Shown here: positions 29,298-37,554 of the stretch, piece by piece
Position numbering within the stretch: the first letter of the stretch is position 1
Layout: each line of letters opens with the position of its first letter
Source of the DNA: Marinobacter adhaerens HP15
Lineage (GTDB): Bacteria; Pseudomonadota; Gammaproteobacteria; Pseudomonadales; Oleiphilaceae
NCBI RefSeq assembly: GCF_000166295.1
Contig: NC_017506.1
Span: 1,054,001 to 1,118,000, forward strand
Direction of reading: 5' to 3'
Length of the DNA stretch: 64,000 bases
Position numbers and translations under genes: made by a program
Notes under the pieces: generated by a model
Database searches by the model: none
Seen by the model: only the letters and a program-made list of their open reading frames with translations
Told to the model about the DNA's origin: nothing

Positions 29298-30482
29298 GTG
29301 GCTCGCGAAATGCGGGCCACGGAATTCGGCGCTTTCCTGGATGGCTACGTTGGCCTGTCCGATCTTGCCGAAACCGATGTCAGGGCTGTTCTGGTTGAGT
29401 TGAGTCCCGATCTTCGTGTTCAGGCACTCGTGTTCTTCCGAATCTGGTTTGATGAGGAGGGCAGGGCAGACAGTCACTGGAACCTGCCGATTGAAGAGCT
29501 CGCCAGGCAGGGCGCCAAGGGGCCGGACATGGGCGGTGGTCCGATCCGGCTGGTTTGCCGAAGCCAATGCCCCGATCCCAAGTTCAAGGAGGATCTTTGG
29601 GACCCGGACATGACCCCGGGTAATAATCATTTCCAGGCCATTCGCAAGGCAGTAGAGGCCAATAGCCTTAAATTCCGCAAAGTTGAGCCGGTACAGGAAG
29701 AGAATATTCCGGTTCTGAGTGAGCAGGCAGAAGATTCTTCGGAGCGCGAAGAGGCCGCAGCTGCTGCCGACCGTTCCCGCCTGGCGCAGTTGATTCGTGA
29801 GCAACGCCTGCGGATCAAGACCCTCCAGAGTGTTCACCGCGACGCGCTTTCGGATATCCAGCGAGAGCACCGGCTGGAGGTCCAGGGTTTACGCAGTGAT
29901 ATTGCGGATCTCGAGCAGAAATACGAACGCCAGCGCCTCAGTAATGAGCAGCTCAAGAAGCGACTTTCCGAAAGAAACGAGCAGTACCTCGCCATGCAGG
30001 AGCAGATGGCCGCGGTAGGTGAGGAGAAACAGCGGGAGGATTCAAACGCGGGTGCCGAGCTCCTGCTCCTCAGGGAGCAGCTGGAGCGGCGTCAGCGTGA
30101 ACTCGAGCTGAGAGACGAGAAGATTGTCGCTCTCGAGGAAGAGAACCACGAGCTGAGAAACCGCGAACCTCCGGAAGACTCCATCATGGACCACCTGCAG
30201 CGCCAGACGGTGTTCCTGGTGGCCTACCAGCCAGGCGTCGGTCACGTAACGCTGCCCTTCAAGGACATTGAGACCTACTTCAGCAACCCCACCGCCTACG
30301 CCGCGGAACGCTGCGGCATGAATGAGCCCGCCTATCGTGAATGGCTGGATCACTATGAAAATCCTGTGTGCACCCACAAGGGCAACGATGGCAAACCCTG
30401 TGGTGAGCCGATCCTTCGGGTAAGCCAGCCCTCGGAATTCCGCCCGGGCGTTGACGATCGGTGTGAGAAACACCAGGCCTGA
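29298..30482 (+). CDS. Coiled-coil protein with C-terminal zinc-like motif, unknown function
   Basis: The 394-aa protein has three parts. The N-terminal globular region (1-150) is followed by a long Glu/Arg/Leu coiled coil (about 170-320). The C-terminal domain has CTHKGNDGKPCGEPI and a later C-x2-H (DRCEKH), which could bind zinc. The GTG at 29298 was chosen because AAGGAAG lies 4-5 nt upstream; ATG 29310 is an alternative. It is soluble. It precedes nadK by about 110 bp on the same strand. I do not recognise a named family. Confidence 0.65.
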   Translation: MAREMRATEFGAFLDGYVGLSDLAETDVRAVLVELSPDLRVQALVFFRIWFDEEGRADSHWNLPIEELARQGAKGPDMGGGPIRLVCRSQCPDPKFKEDLWDPDMTPGNNHFQAIRKAVEANSLKFRKVEPVQEENIPVLSEQAEDSSEREEAAAAADRSRLAQLIREQRLRIKTLQSVHRDALSDIQREHRLEVQGLRSDIADLEQKYERQRLSNEQLKKRLSERNEQYLAMQEQMAAVGEEKQREDSNAGAELLLLREQLERRQRELELRDEKIVALEEENHELRNREPPEDSIMDHLQRQTVFLVAYQPGVGHVTLPFKDIETYFSNPTAYAAERCGMNEPAYREWLDHYENPVCTHKGNDGKPCGEPILRVSQPSEFRPGVDDRCEKHQA

Positions 30483-30593
30483 GGTTCGAACTTTTTCAGT
30501 ATCGGGGTGACTTTCGTTAAACTGTACGCCAGATTGTCACCGGGGTAACGGTTTCGTTGGTCCCCGCCGCATCCCGACATCACAGGAAACTTC

Positions 30594-31478
30594 ATGGATC
30601 AGTTCAGGAACATTGGTGTAATTGGCCGAATGGGCAGTGTGAAAGTGGTTGAATCACTGCGCCAGCTCAAACAGTACCTGATCACCAACAATTACCACGT
30701 CATTCTTGAAGAAGACACAGCCAGCATGCTGCCAGGGCATGGCCTGCAGGTGGCCAGCAAAAAGCTTCTGGGCGAAATCTGTGATCTGGTCATCGTGGTT
30801 GGCGGGGATGGCAGCCTTCTGGGCGCCGCCCGGGAGTTGGCCAAGTCCAAGATTCCCCTGCTTGGGGTGAACCGTGGGCGGTTGGGCTTCCTGACTGACA
30901 TTTCGCCGTCCGATCTTGAGGAACGCCTGGGCAAGGTTCTGGAAGGCGAGTACATGGAGGAGACGCGGTTCCTGCTGGATGGCAATGTTGAGCGCAACGG
31001 CCAGCCCCTGGGGTTTGGTACGGCCCTGAACGATGTCGTACTGCATCCCGGTAAATCCACCCGGATGATTGGCTTTGACCTCTTCATCGACGGCCATTTC
31101 GTCTACAGCCAGCGTTCGGATGGCCTGATTGTCTCTACGCCGACAGGGTCTACCGCCTATTCGCTGTCTGCCGGTGGTCCGATTATGCACCCGAAGCTGG
31201 ACGCCATTGTTCTGGTGCCCATGTTTCCCCACACTCTCAGTAGCCGGCCGATCGTTGTCGATGGCAAGAGTGAGATCAAACTGGTGATCGGGGAGACCAA
31301 TGAAACCTATCCGCAAATCAGCTTTGACGGCCAGATGAACATTGCCTGCGCGCCGGGCGATATCATTCGCATTACCAAAAAGCCGTTCAAGATCCGGTTG
31401 ATTCACCCCACAGACCATAATTTCTACGCCACCTGCCGTGACAAGCTTGGCTGGGCTAGTGAAATATCAGCGAGTTGA
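30594..31478 (+). CDS. nadK: NAD kinase
   Basis: The 294-aa protein shows the NAD kinase motifs VVGGDGSLLGAAR (about 62-74), GVNRGRLGFLTDI and GLIVSTPTGSTAYSLSAGGP. It phosphorylates NAD to NADP using ATP or polyphosphate in the cytosol. It is the first gene of a same-strand run (nadK, metallophosphoesterase, rhomboid, YeaC-like, DUF2797, pepN) that, as far as I recall, is also found in Pseudomonas aeruginosa around PA3083-PA3088. Confidence 0.96.
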   Translation: MDQFRNIGVIGRMGSVKVVESLRQLKQYLITNNYHVILEEDTASMLPGHGLQVASKKLLGEICDLVIVVGGDGSLLGAARELAKSKIPLLGVNRGRLGFLTDISPSDLEERLGKVLEGEYMEETRFLLDGNVERNGQPLGFGTALNDVVLHPGKSTRMIGFDLFIDGHFVYSQRSDGLIVSTPTGSTAYSLSAGGPIMHPKLDAIVLVPMFPHTLSSRPIVVDGKSEIKLVIGETNETYPQISFDGQMNIACAPGDIIRITKKPFKIRLIHPTDHNFYATCRDKLGWASEISAS

Positions 31479-31480
31479 TC

Positions 31481-32494
31481 ATGGCTGCTACAAAACCGAC
31501 CGCAAACCGCGGTTACGACATCATTGGCGACATTCACGGCTGTGCCAATACCCTGGCCAGATTGCTGGACCAGATGGGCTATCGGAAGATCAACGGGGTC
31601 TACCAGCACCCCCGTCGTCAGGCGATCTTCATCGGCGATATCATTGATCGTGGCCCACGCATCCGTGAAGCCCTGCACCTTGTGCGCGATATGGTGGAAC
31701 ATGGTTCGGCCCGAATTGTCATGGGCAACCATGAGTACAATGCCCTGGGGTACTGTACGCGGGCGCGCCCGGGCAGCGGCAAAACCTTCCTGCGCGAGCA
31801 CAACGCGCGTCACGACCGCCTGATCCGCGAGACTCTCGAGCAGTTCGAAGCGCACCCCTACGAGTGGAATGAGTTTCTCGAGTGGTTCTACACCATACCG
31901 CTGTTCATCGACGACGAGGATTTCCGCGTTGTGCACGCGTGTTGGGATGGCGACCTGATCGAGAAATTCAAGCAGTCGCAGGGTGGTGCTTGCATTGATG
32001 AGGATTTCCTGCACGCTTCTGCCGCCATCGAGTCTTTTGCCGGGCAGGTCATGGATACTCTTTTGAGGGGGACGGATCTGCGGCTCCCCCGGGGAATGAC
32101 CATCACTGGCCGGGATGGCTATGTGCGCGAGTTTTTCAGAACCAAGTTCTGGGCCGACGATCCCCATACCTATGCCGATGTTGTCTTCCAGCCGGACCCG
32201 TTGCCACCGGAAGTGGCAAGCCGCGTATTGACGGAAAGCGAGCGAAAGCAGCTGATCAGTTATCCTCTCGATGCGCCCCCGGTTTTTGTCGGGCATTACT
32301 GGATGGAAGGAGAGCCGGCGCCGCTCAAATCCAATGTCGCGTGCATCGACTACAGTGCCGTGAAGTACGGGCGGTTGGTCGCTTACCGAATGGATGGTGA
32401 GCGGGCACTTTCCCGGGACAAATTTGTCTGGGTTGATGTGGAAAGACCGGAGCAAGCGGATTATCCCAATAGCGAGGACAGTCTTGCACGCTAG
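31481..32494 (+). CDS. Calcineurin-like metallophosphoesterase
   Basis: The 337-aa protein carries the PPP/metallophosphoesterase signature: GDIHGCANTLARLL, GDIIDRGP and GNHEYNALG, with later His in VHACWD and GHYWMEG. It hydrolyses phosphoesters with two metal ions; symmetric dinucleotide or protein phosphatase activity cannot be separated from sequence. The ATG at 31481 lies 2 bp behind the nadK stop; a TTG at 31475 overlapping nadK is an alternative. Operon membership with nadK is clear from the spacing. Confidence 0.87.
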   Translation: MAATKPTANRGYDIIGDIHGCANTLARLLDQMGYRKINGVYQHPRRQAIFIGDIIDRGPRIREALHLVRDMVEHGSARIVMGNHEYNALGYCTRARPGSGKTFLREHNARHDRLIRETLEQFEAHPYEWNEFLEWFYTIPLFIDDEDFRVVHACWDGDLIEKFKQSQGGACIDEDFLHASAAIESFAGQVMDTLLRGTDLRLPRGMTITGRDGYVREFFRTKFWADDPHTYADVVFQPDPLPPEVASRVLTESERKQLISYPLDAPPVFVGHYWMEGEPAPLKSNVACIDYSAVKYGRLVAYRMDGERALSRDKFVWVDVERPEQADYPNSEDSLAR

Positions 32495-32537
32495 ACCGAG
32501 CGTTGTGGCTGAATCATTTCCGGAGGCGGAGTAAGCG

Positions 32538-33401
32538 GTGTACCGAGTCAAGCAATTGGATACCACGGTAAACCTGGCGGGCTTCAGCCGTTGGCTGAAC
32601 GGCCAGGGTGTGACCCACCGCATCACGGAAGAGGGCGGGTTCCAGGTGCTCTGGCTGGAAGATCCCGCCCATGCGGAACCCGTGCTCTCGGCCCTTGACC
32701 GTTTTATGGCGGAACCGGAAATCAGGGAAGCGGTGGACCGTCAGAACCGCTCGCCAGTGTTTGTTGGTGGCCGCTGGCAACCTTCTCCGCGTCATGCGCC
32801 GCTAGTGCTGGGGATTATCGTGTTTGCCGTAGCCATGGTCTGGCTCACGGCCATGGGGCAGAATGAGCTGGCGGCCAGCCTGATGGTGATCGACCCCCGG
32901 GATTACGACTGGAGCACCATGGCCGGCCGCATTGAAGCGCTGACAGCGACGCTGGCAAGCGGCCAGGTCTGGCGGCTGCTGACGCCGGATTTTCTGCACT
33001 TCAGCTGGACCCACATCATTTTCAATTCGGTCATGCTCTGGTTTCTGGGTAGCCAGATCGAGTGGTTTGATGGTCGCGCCCGGCTAGTCACGCTGTTTGT
33101 GATGACTAGCCTGATTTCCAACGGCCTGCAGTATTTTGTCTCGGGCCCGCTGTTCGGTGGGCTCTCGGGAGTGGTTTATGGGATTCTGGGCTATTGCTGG
33201 CTCAGCCAGCGATCGGCACCGAGGTTTCAGTTTCCACCTGCGTTGGTAACCTTTGCCGTTGCGTGGATGGTCATCGGGTTTACCCCGCTGCCGGAAATGA
33301 TCGGGCTCGGGCGTATGGCCAACGAGGCGCACCTGGGCGGGTTTGTTGCCGGCCTGGCCCTTGCGGTGGTTTTGCCCGTAAAAGGCAGAAGGGGCGCATA
33401 A
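32538..33401 (+). CDS. Rhomboid intramembrane serine protease (GlpG-like)
   Basis: The 287-aa protein starts at GTG 32538 after GGAGGCGGAG. It has an N-terminal soluble domain (1-90) as in GlpG, then about six membrane helices. The catalytic Ser is in FGGLSGVVYG and the catalytic His in ANEAHLGGFVAGLAL. HFSWTHIIFNSVMLWFLG is the conserved N/H region of the second helix. It cleaves membrane proteins within the bilayer. It is part of the nadK-pepN run. Confidence 0.9.
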   Translation: MYRVKQLDTTVNLAGFSRWLNGQGVTHRITEEGGFQVLWLEDPAHAEPVLSALDRFMAEPEIREAVDRQNRSPVFVGGRWQPSPRHAPLVLGIIVFAVAMVWLTAMGQNELAASLMVIDPRDYDWSTMAGRIEALTATLASGQVWRLLTPDFLHFSWTHIIFNSVMLWFLGSQIEWFDGRARLVTLFVMTSLISNGLQYFVSGPLFGGLSGVVYGILGYCWLSQRSAPRFQFPPALVTFAVAWMVIGFTPLPEMIGLGRMANEAHLGGFVAGLALAVVLPVKGRRGA

Positions 33402-33424
33402 AAAAGCCCCGCCAGAGGCGGGGC
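33402..33424 (-). terminator. Hairpin oriented as a minus-strand terminator
   Basis: GCCCCGCC / GGCGGGGC (loop AGA) has A6 on its left and no T-run on its right. Read on the minus strand it is a textbook terminator with a U-tract. On the plus strand it may only weakly end the rhomboid transcript. No minus-strand gene lies nearby. Confidence 0.6.
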
Positions 33425-33456
33425 GTTAAAAGAGCTTTTAGCTCCTGATGAGAGAG

Positions 33457-33485
33457 ACCAAATGATACGACCGTCGTCATTTGGT
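33457..33485. repeat. Inverted repeat between the rhomboid gene and the Fur box
   Basis: ACCAAATGA at 33457-33465 and TCATTTGGT at 33477-33485 are perfect inverted arms across 11 bp, and the spacer itself contains ACGA / TCGT. It lies 2 bp left of the Fur-like site. It could be an operator or an mRNA hairpin. Confidence 0.5.
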
Positions 33486-33487
33486 GA

Positions 33488-33506
33488 AGTAATGATAATC
33501 ATTATC
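33488..33506. promoter_or_regulatory. Fur box upstream of the YeaC-like gene
   Basis: The 19-bp site matches the Fur consensus GATAATGATAATCATTATC at 17 of 19 positions; only the first two bases differ. It lies 61 bp before the start at 33567, where it would repress transcription when iron is plentiful. Iron control of this small gene pair is not something I know to be established. Confidence 0.72.
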
Positions 33507-33566
33507 GTTTGATGCTGTCAAACGGTTCCGCCATATTTTTAATGAACGTTTTTTCAGGAGAGCGGG

Positions 33567-33857
33567 ATGACTTACGAAGAACTGATCGAGCGACTGGATC
33601 CCAATGTCTACCGGAGCCTCCGGCAGTCAATTGAACTCGGCAAATGGCCTGATGGCCGAAAACTGACGCCCGAACAGCGTGAAATCAGCCTGGAAGCGGT
33701 GATCTACTACGAGAACCTTCACAACATTCCTGAAGAAGAGCGCACTGGCTACCTGGATCGGGGCAGCAAAGCCGGTACCGCCTGCGATCCTTCGGTGCAG
33801 CGCAAGCAGGATAAAGACGATATGGACCCCAGCCAGTTTGTCGAGGTCAAGTCTTGA
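33567..33857 (+). CDS. YeaC-like DUF1315 protein
   Basis: The 96-aa protein begins MTYEELIERLDPNVYRSLRQ and contains IELGKWPDGRKLTPEQRE, the conserved core of the DUF1315/YeaC family. It is small, acidic at the C-terminus and cytosolic; its function is unknown. The ribosome site is CAGGAGAG. The next gene starts at a TTG that overlaps its stop codon, so the two are translationally coupled. The upstream Fur box suggests iron regulation. Confidence 0.85.
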   Translation: MTYEELIERLDPNVYRSLRQSIELGKWPDGRKLTPEQREISLEAVIYYENLHNIPEEERTGYLDRGSKAGTACDPSVQRKQDKDDMDPSQFVEVKS

Positions 33858-34693
33858 GCGAACTGATTGATGTCACCGGCCGGCTCCGGAAAATGCCGGC
33901 GGAGGCCGGAAACCCGGTGGCCTACTCCATTGCCGTTGGCGATACCCGCATTCCTCTGAATGATCTGATCGGCAGGCCTTTGCGCCTGGATTTTGATGGC
34001 GTGATTCGCTGTATTCATTGCGACAGGAAAACCAACAAAAGCTTTAATCAGGGCTTTTGTTACCCCTGTTTCCGCAAGCTTGCCGCTTGTGACAGCTGCA
34101 TCATGAGTCCGGAGAAGTGCCACTATCATCTTGGTACCTGCCGTGAGCCCGAGTGGGGTGAAACCCATTGCATGGTGGAGCATGTGGTGTACCTTGCGAA
34201 CTCGTCGGGTCTCAAGGTTGGTATTACCCGGGCGTCCCAGGTGCCAACACGGTGGATTGACCAGGGGGCTGTTGACGCTATCCCGATGGTGCGCGTTGCA
34301 ACGCGATACCTCGCAGGCCTTGTGGAAGTTGCCTGTAAGGCTCACGTCGCCGATCGGACCAACTGGCGGGCCATGCTCAAGGGCGATGTCCCGGAACTCG
34401 ATCTGGTGGATGAGCGGCAGCGGATGCTTGGGCTGATATCCGACGACCTTGAGTCGCTCAGGCAGGCCCACGGTCAGGACTCCATTCGGGAAGTTGACGA
34501 GCAGGGGCTTGGCCTGAGCTATCCTGTCCAGGTCTGGCCAGCCAAGATCAAAACCCATAACCTCGACAAATCGCCGGAAGTCGAGGGCGTACTTGAGGGC
34601 ATCAAGGGGCAGTACCTTATTCTGGATACCGGTGTGATCAATATTCGGAAGTTCACCGGTTATGAAGTCCGCTTCCGGGTCATGGAAGGCTGA
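33854..34693 (+). CDS. DUF2797 protein with Cys-rich motif
   Basis: The 279-aa protein starts at TTG 33854, overlapping the previous stop by 4 bp. It has CIHCDRKTNKSF, CYPCFRKLAACDSCIMSP, CHYHLGTC and EWGETHC, which together suggest zinc or Fe-S binding. SSGLKVGITRASQVPTRW in mid-protein is the GIY-YIG-like stretch of the DUF2797 family. Function is unknown. It is co-translated with the YeaC-like gene and lies before pepN, as in pseudomonads. Confidence 0.87.
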   Translation: MSELIDVTGRLRKMPAEAGNPVAYSIAVGDTRIPLNDLIGRPLRLDFDGVIRCIHCDRKTNKSFNQGFCYPCFRKLAACDSCIMSPEKCHYHLGTCREPEWGETHCMVEHVVYLANSSGLKVGITRASQVPTRWIDQGAVDAIPMVRVATRYLAGLVEVACKAHVADRTNWRAMLKGDVPELDLVDERQRMLGLISDDLESLRQAHGQDSIREVDEQGLGLSYPVQVWPAKIKTHNLDKSPEVEGVLEGIKGQYLILDTGVINIRKFTGYEVRFRVMEG

Positions 34694-34775
34694 TAGCGCC
34701 TTTCCCGGCAAATCTTGTCATGCCTGTGGGTACTGTATGCCAGTGCCCGCCGGCCGCGAATTCTGGAGAAAACCC

Positions 34776-37418
34776 ATGCGTACCAGCCAGCCACAAACCA
34801 TTTATCTGAGCGATTACAAGGTACCTGCCTATCTGGTCGACACTGTAGACCTGCGATTTGAGCTTTTTGAGGATGGAGCGCGGGTGCACAGCACCCTCGA
34901 ACTCCGCCGGAACCCAGAATCGGATGAGACGGCGGCGCCTCTGGAGCTCGATGGTGACAGCCTGACTCTCGAATCCGTCGCTCTGAACGGCGCTGCGCTG
35001 GCCGCGGGTGATTATGAAGATCGGGGCGATCAATTGGTGGTTCGCTCGGTGCCGGAACAGTTCACTTTGACGGTCGTCACCTGGATCGAGCCGCAGAACA
35101 ATACCCGTCTGGAAGGGCTTTACAAGTCCTCGGGCATGTTCTGCACCCAGTGCGAGGCTGAAGGGTTCCGCTGCATCACATTCTTCCCGGACCGCCCGGA
35201 CGTGATGGCGCGTTTCCGCACTCGCATAGAAGCCAACAAGGACGCCTATCCGGTTCTCCTCTCCAATGGTAATGACGTTGAAAAAGGCGAGCTGGAAAAC
35301 GGCCGTCATTTTGTTACCTGGGAAGATCCGTTCCCCAAGCCCTGTTACCTCTTCGCCCTGGTGGCCGGAGATCTGGTTGAGAAACGGGACACATTTTCCA
35401 CGTGCTCTGGCCGCGACATCGATCTGCGCATGTATGTGGAGCCCCGCAACGCCGAGAAATGCGATCACGCCATGGACTCGCTGAAGCGTTCCATGCGCTG
35501 GGATGAGGAAGTCTATGGTCGTGAATACGACCTCGATATTTTCATGATTGTGGCGGTAGACGACTTCAACATGGGCGCCATGGAGAACAAGGGGCTCAAC
35601 ATCTTCAACTCGTCCTGTGTTCTGGCCAGCCAGGAAACCGCTACGGACTTGGCGTTCCAGCGCATTGAGGCCATCGTCGCCCACGAATATTTCCACAACT
35701 GGTCAGGTAACCGGGTCACCTGCCGCGACTGGTTCCAGCTCAGCCTGAAAGAGGGCTTTACCGTTTTCCGGGATTCCCAGTTCTCGGCAGACATGGGTTC
35801 GCCGACTGTGAAGCGGATTGAGGATGTCACGCTGCTGCGTACCGCCCAGTTTGCTGAAGACGGAGGCCCGATGTCGCATCCGGTGCGGCCGGCTTCCTAC
35901 ATGGAAATCTCCAACTTCTACACCCTGACCATTTATGAGAAAGGTGCAGAGGTCGTACGCATGATCCATACCCTGCTGGGTCCGGACATGTTCCGCAAGG
36001 GCAGTGACCTGTATTTCGAGCGCCACGATGGCCAGGCCGTCACAACCGATGATTTTGTAAAAGCCATGGAGGATGCCTCCGGTCGGGATCTGAGTCAGTT
36101 CCGCCTGTGGTACGAACAGGCCGGCACGCCGGTGTTGGCCATTTCGGACGATTTTGACGCGGAGACAGGCGTGTACCGCCTGACCATTGAGCAAAGCATT
36201 CCGGATACCCCGGGCCAGACCAACAAAAAGCCCCAGCACATCCCGTTTGCGCTGGGTCTGCTTGGGCAGGATGGCCAGCCCCTGCCGTTGCAGCTTGAAT
36301 CCGGAGATTCGGGTGCGCCGACGGAGCGGGTGCTTGAGCTGACCGAAGCCGTCCACACGTTCGAATTCCATGGCGTCGAATCCAGACCCGTGCCATCACT
36401 TTTGCGGCACTTCTCCGCGCCGGTTCGGGTTCGCTACAACTGGAGCCGAGAACAGCTGCTCTTCCTGATGAGCCATGATCCGGACGGGTTCAATCGTTGG
36501 GATGCGGGTCAGAGACTGGCGGTCGATGTTATTCAATCGCTGGTTAATGCGCCCGATGATGCCGAGATTGACCCGAGACTGGTTGAGGCCTATCGCAAGC
36601 TGATTTCCGACGCCGATCTTGACCAGGCACTGGTTGCGAAAATGCTGCAGCTGCCATCTGAAGCCTACCTGATTGAACTGACAGACAAGGCCGATGTGCC
36701 GGCTATCCATCGTGCTCGCGAGGCCGTGCTGCGGCATCTGGCGGGTGCCCTGAAAGGCGAGTTGCTGGGCTGTTACCAACGGCATCAGGGCAGTGGCCCT
36801 TACGAGGTGACACCGGAAGCTATTGCCCGCCGTAGCCTGCGCAACACCGCGCTGGCCTGGCTGCTGATGATTGATGATGAGGAAGGTCGGAGTCTGGCTG
36901 TCAGTCAGTTGAACGCCGCTGACAATATGACCGATCGCATGGGTGCCTTGCGAGCACTGGTCAATTCAGGCTTTGAGTCTGATCGCCAGGAGGCGCTGGA
37001 CGACTTTTACAATCGGTTCCAGGACGACCCCCAGGTTGTTGAGCAATGGTTCTCCGTCCAGGCGGCGAGTGATCAGGCCGGGCAGCTCTCCGATATCCAC
37101 AAGCTTCTGGAGCATCCGGCGTTCGACTGGAAAAACCCCAACAAGATCCGGTCTGTGGTTGGCGCGTTTGCGGGCCAGAATCTGGCAGCTTTCCATAATC
37201 CGGACGGATCCGGTTACCAGTTCCTTGCCGACCAGGTGTGCCGCCTGGACGACAGCAATCCGCAGATTGCCGCGCGTCTGGTAACGCCACTGACCCGTTG
37301 GAGAAAGTTTGCACCCTCGTACAGCGACCGCATGAAATCGGCCCTGGAGCGTATCCGGGACAAAGCCGGATTGTCCCGGGATGTCTACGAGGTAGTGCAC
37401 AAGAGCCTTGCCGATTGA
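34776..37418 (+). CDS. pepN: Aminopeptidase N (M1 family)
   Basis: The 880-aa protein has the exopeptidase motif MGAMENKGLNIFNS and the zinc site VAHEYFHNWSGNRVTCRDWF with the second Glu in LKEGFT. The length and C-terminal helical domain match E. coli-type PepN. It removes N-terminal residues from peptides in the cytosol. ATG 34776 follows TGGAGAA; the in-frame extension to 34662 overlaps the DUF2797 end and is not conserved. Confidence 0.96.
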   Translation: MRTSQPQTIYLSDYKVPAYLVDTVDLRFELFEDGARVHSTLELRRNPESDETAAPLELDGDSLTLESVALNGAALAAGDYEDRGDQLVVRSVPEQFTLTVVTWIEPQNNTRLEGLYKSSGMFCTQCEAEGFRCITFFPDRPDVMARFRTRIEANKDAYPVLLSNGNDVEKGELENGRHFVTWEDPFPKPCYLFALVAGDLVEKRDTFSTCSGRDIDLRMYVEPRNAEKCDHAMDSLKRSMRWDEEVYGREYDLDIFMIVAVDDFNMGAMENKGLNIFNSSCVLASQETATDLAFQRIEAIVAHEYFHNWSGNRVTCRDWFQLSLKEGFTVFRDSQFSADMGSPTVKRIEDVTLLRTAQFAEDGGPMSHPVRPASYMEISNFYTLTIYEKGAEVVRMIHTLLGPDMFRKGSDLYFERHDGQAVTTDDFVKAMEDASGRDLSQFRLWYEQAGTPVLAISDDFDAETGVYRLTIEQSIPDTPGQTNKKPQHIPFALGLLGQDGQPLPLQLESGDSGAPTERVLELTEAVHTFEFHGVESRPVPSLLRHFSAPVRVRYNWSREQLLFLMSHDPDGFNRWDAGQRLAVDVIQSLVNAPDDAEIDPRLVEAYRKLISDADLDQALVAKMLQLPSEAYLIELTDKADVPAIHRAREAVLRHLAGALKGELLGCYQRHQGSGPYEVTPEAIARRSLRNTALAWLLMIDDEEGRSLAVSQLNAADNMTDRMGALRALVNSGFESDRQEALDDFYNRFQDDPQVVEQWFSVQAASDQAGQLSDIHKLLEHPAFDWKNPNKIRSVVGAFAGQNLAAFHNPDGSGYQFLADQVCRLDDSNPQIAARLVTPLTRWRKFAPSYSDRMKSALERIRDKAGLSRDVYEVVHKSLAD

Positions 37419-37507
37419 AGTCAGATACAAAATCGCACTTTCGGTCGATAGACTTTAGTCTGGGATCGGTTAATCTGGAATAAGGTCTGTAATTCCATCA
37501 GACGACA

Positions 37508-37532
37508 ATAAAAAAGCCTCCAAAGAGGCTTC
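37508..37532 (-). terminator. Hairpin oriented as a minus-strand terminator
   Basis: AAGCCTC / GAGGCTT (loop CAAA) is preceded by an A-run and not followed by T residues. It resembles the hairpin at 33402-33424 and would terminate leftward transcripts. No minus-strand gene is present nearby. Confidence 0.5.
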
Positions 37533-37554
37533 CAGACGCACTTAAGGTTTCACA

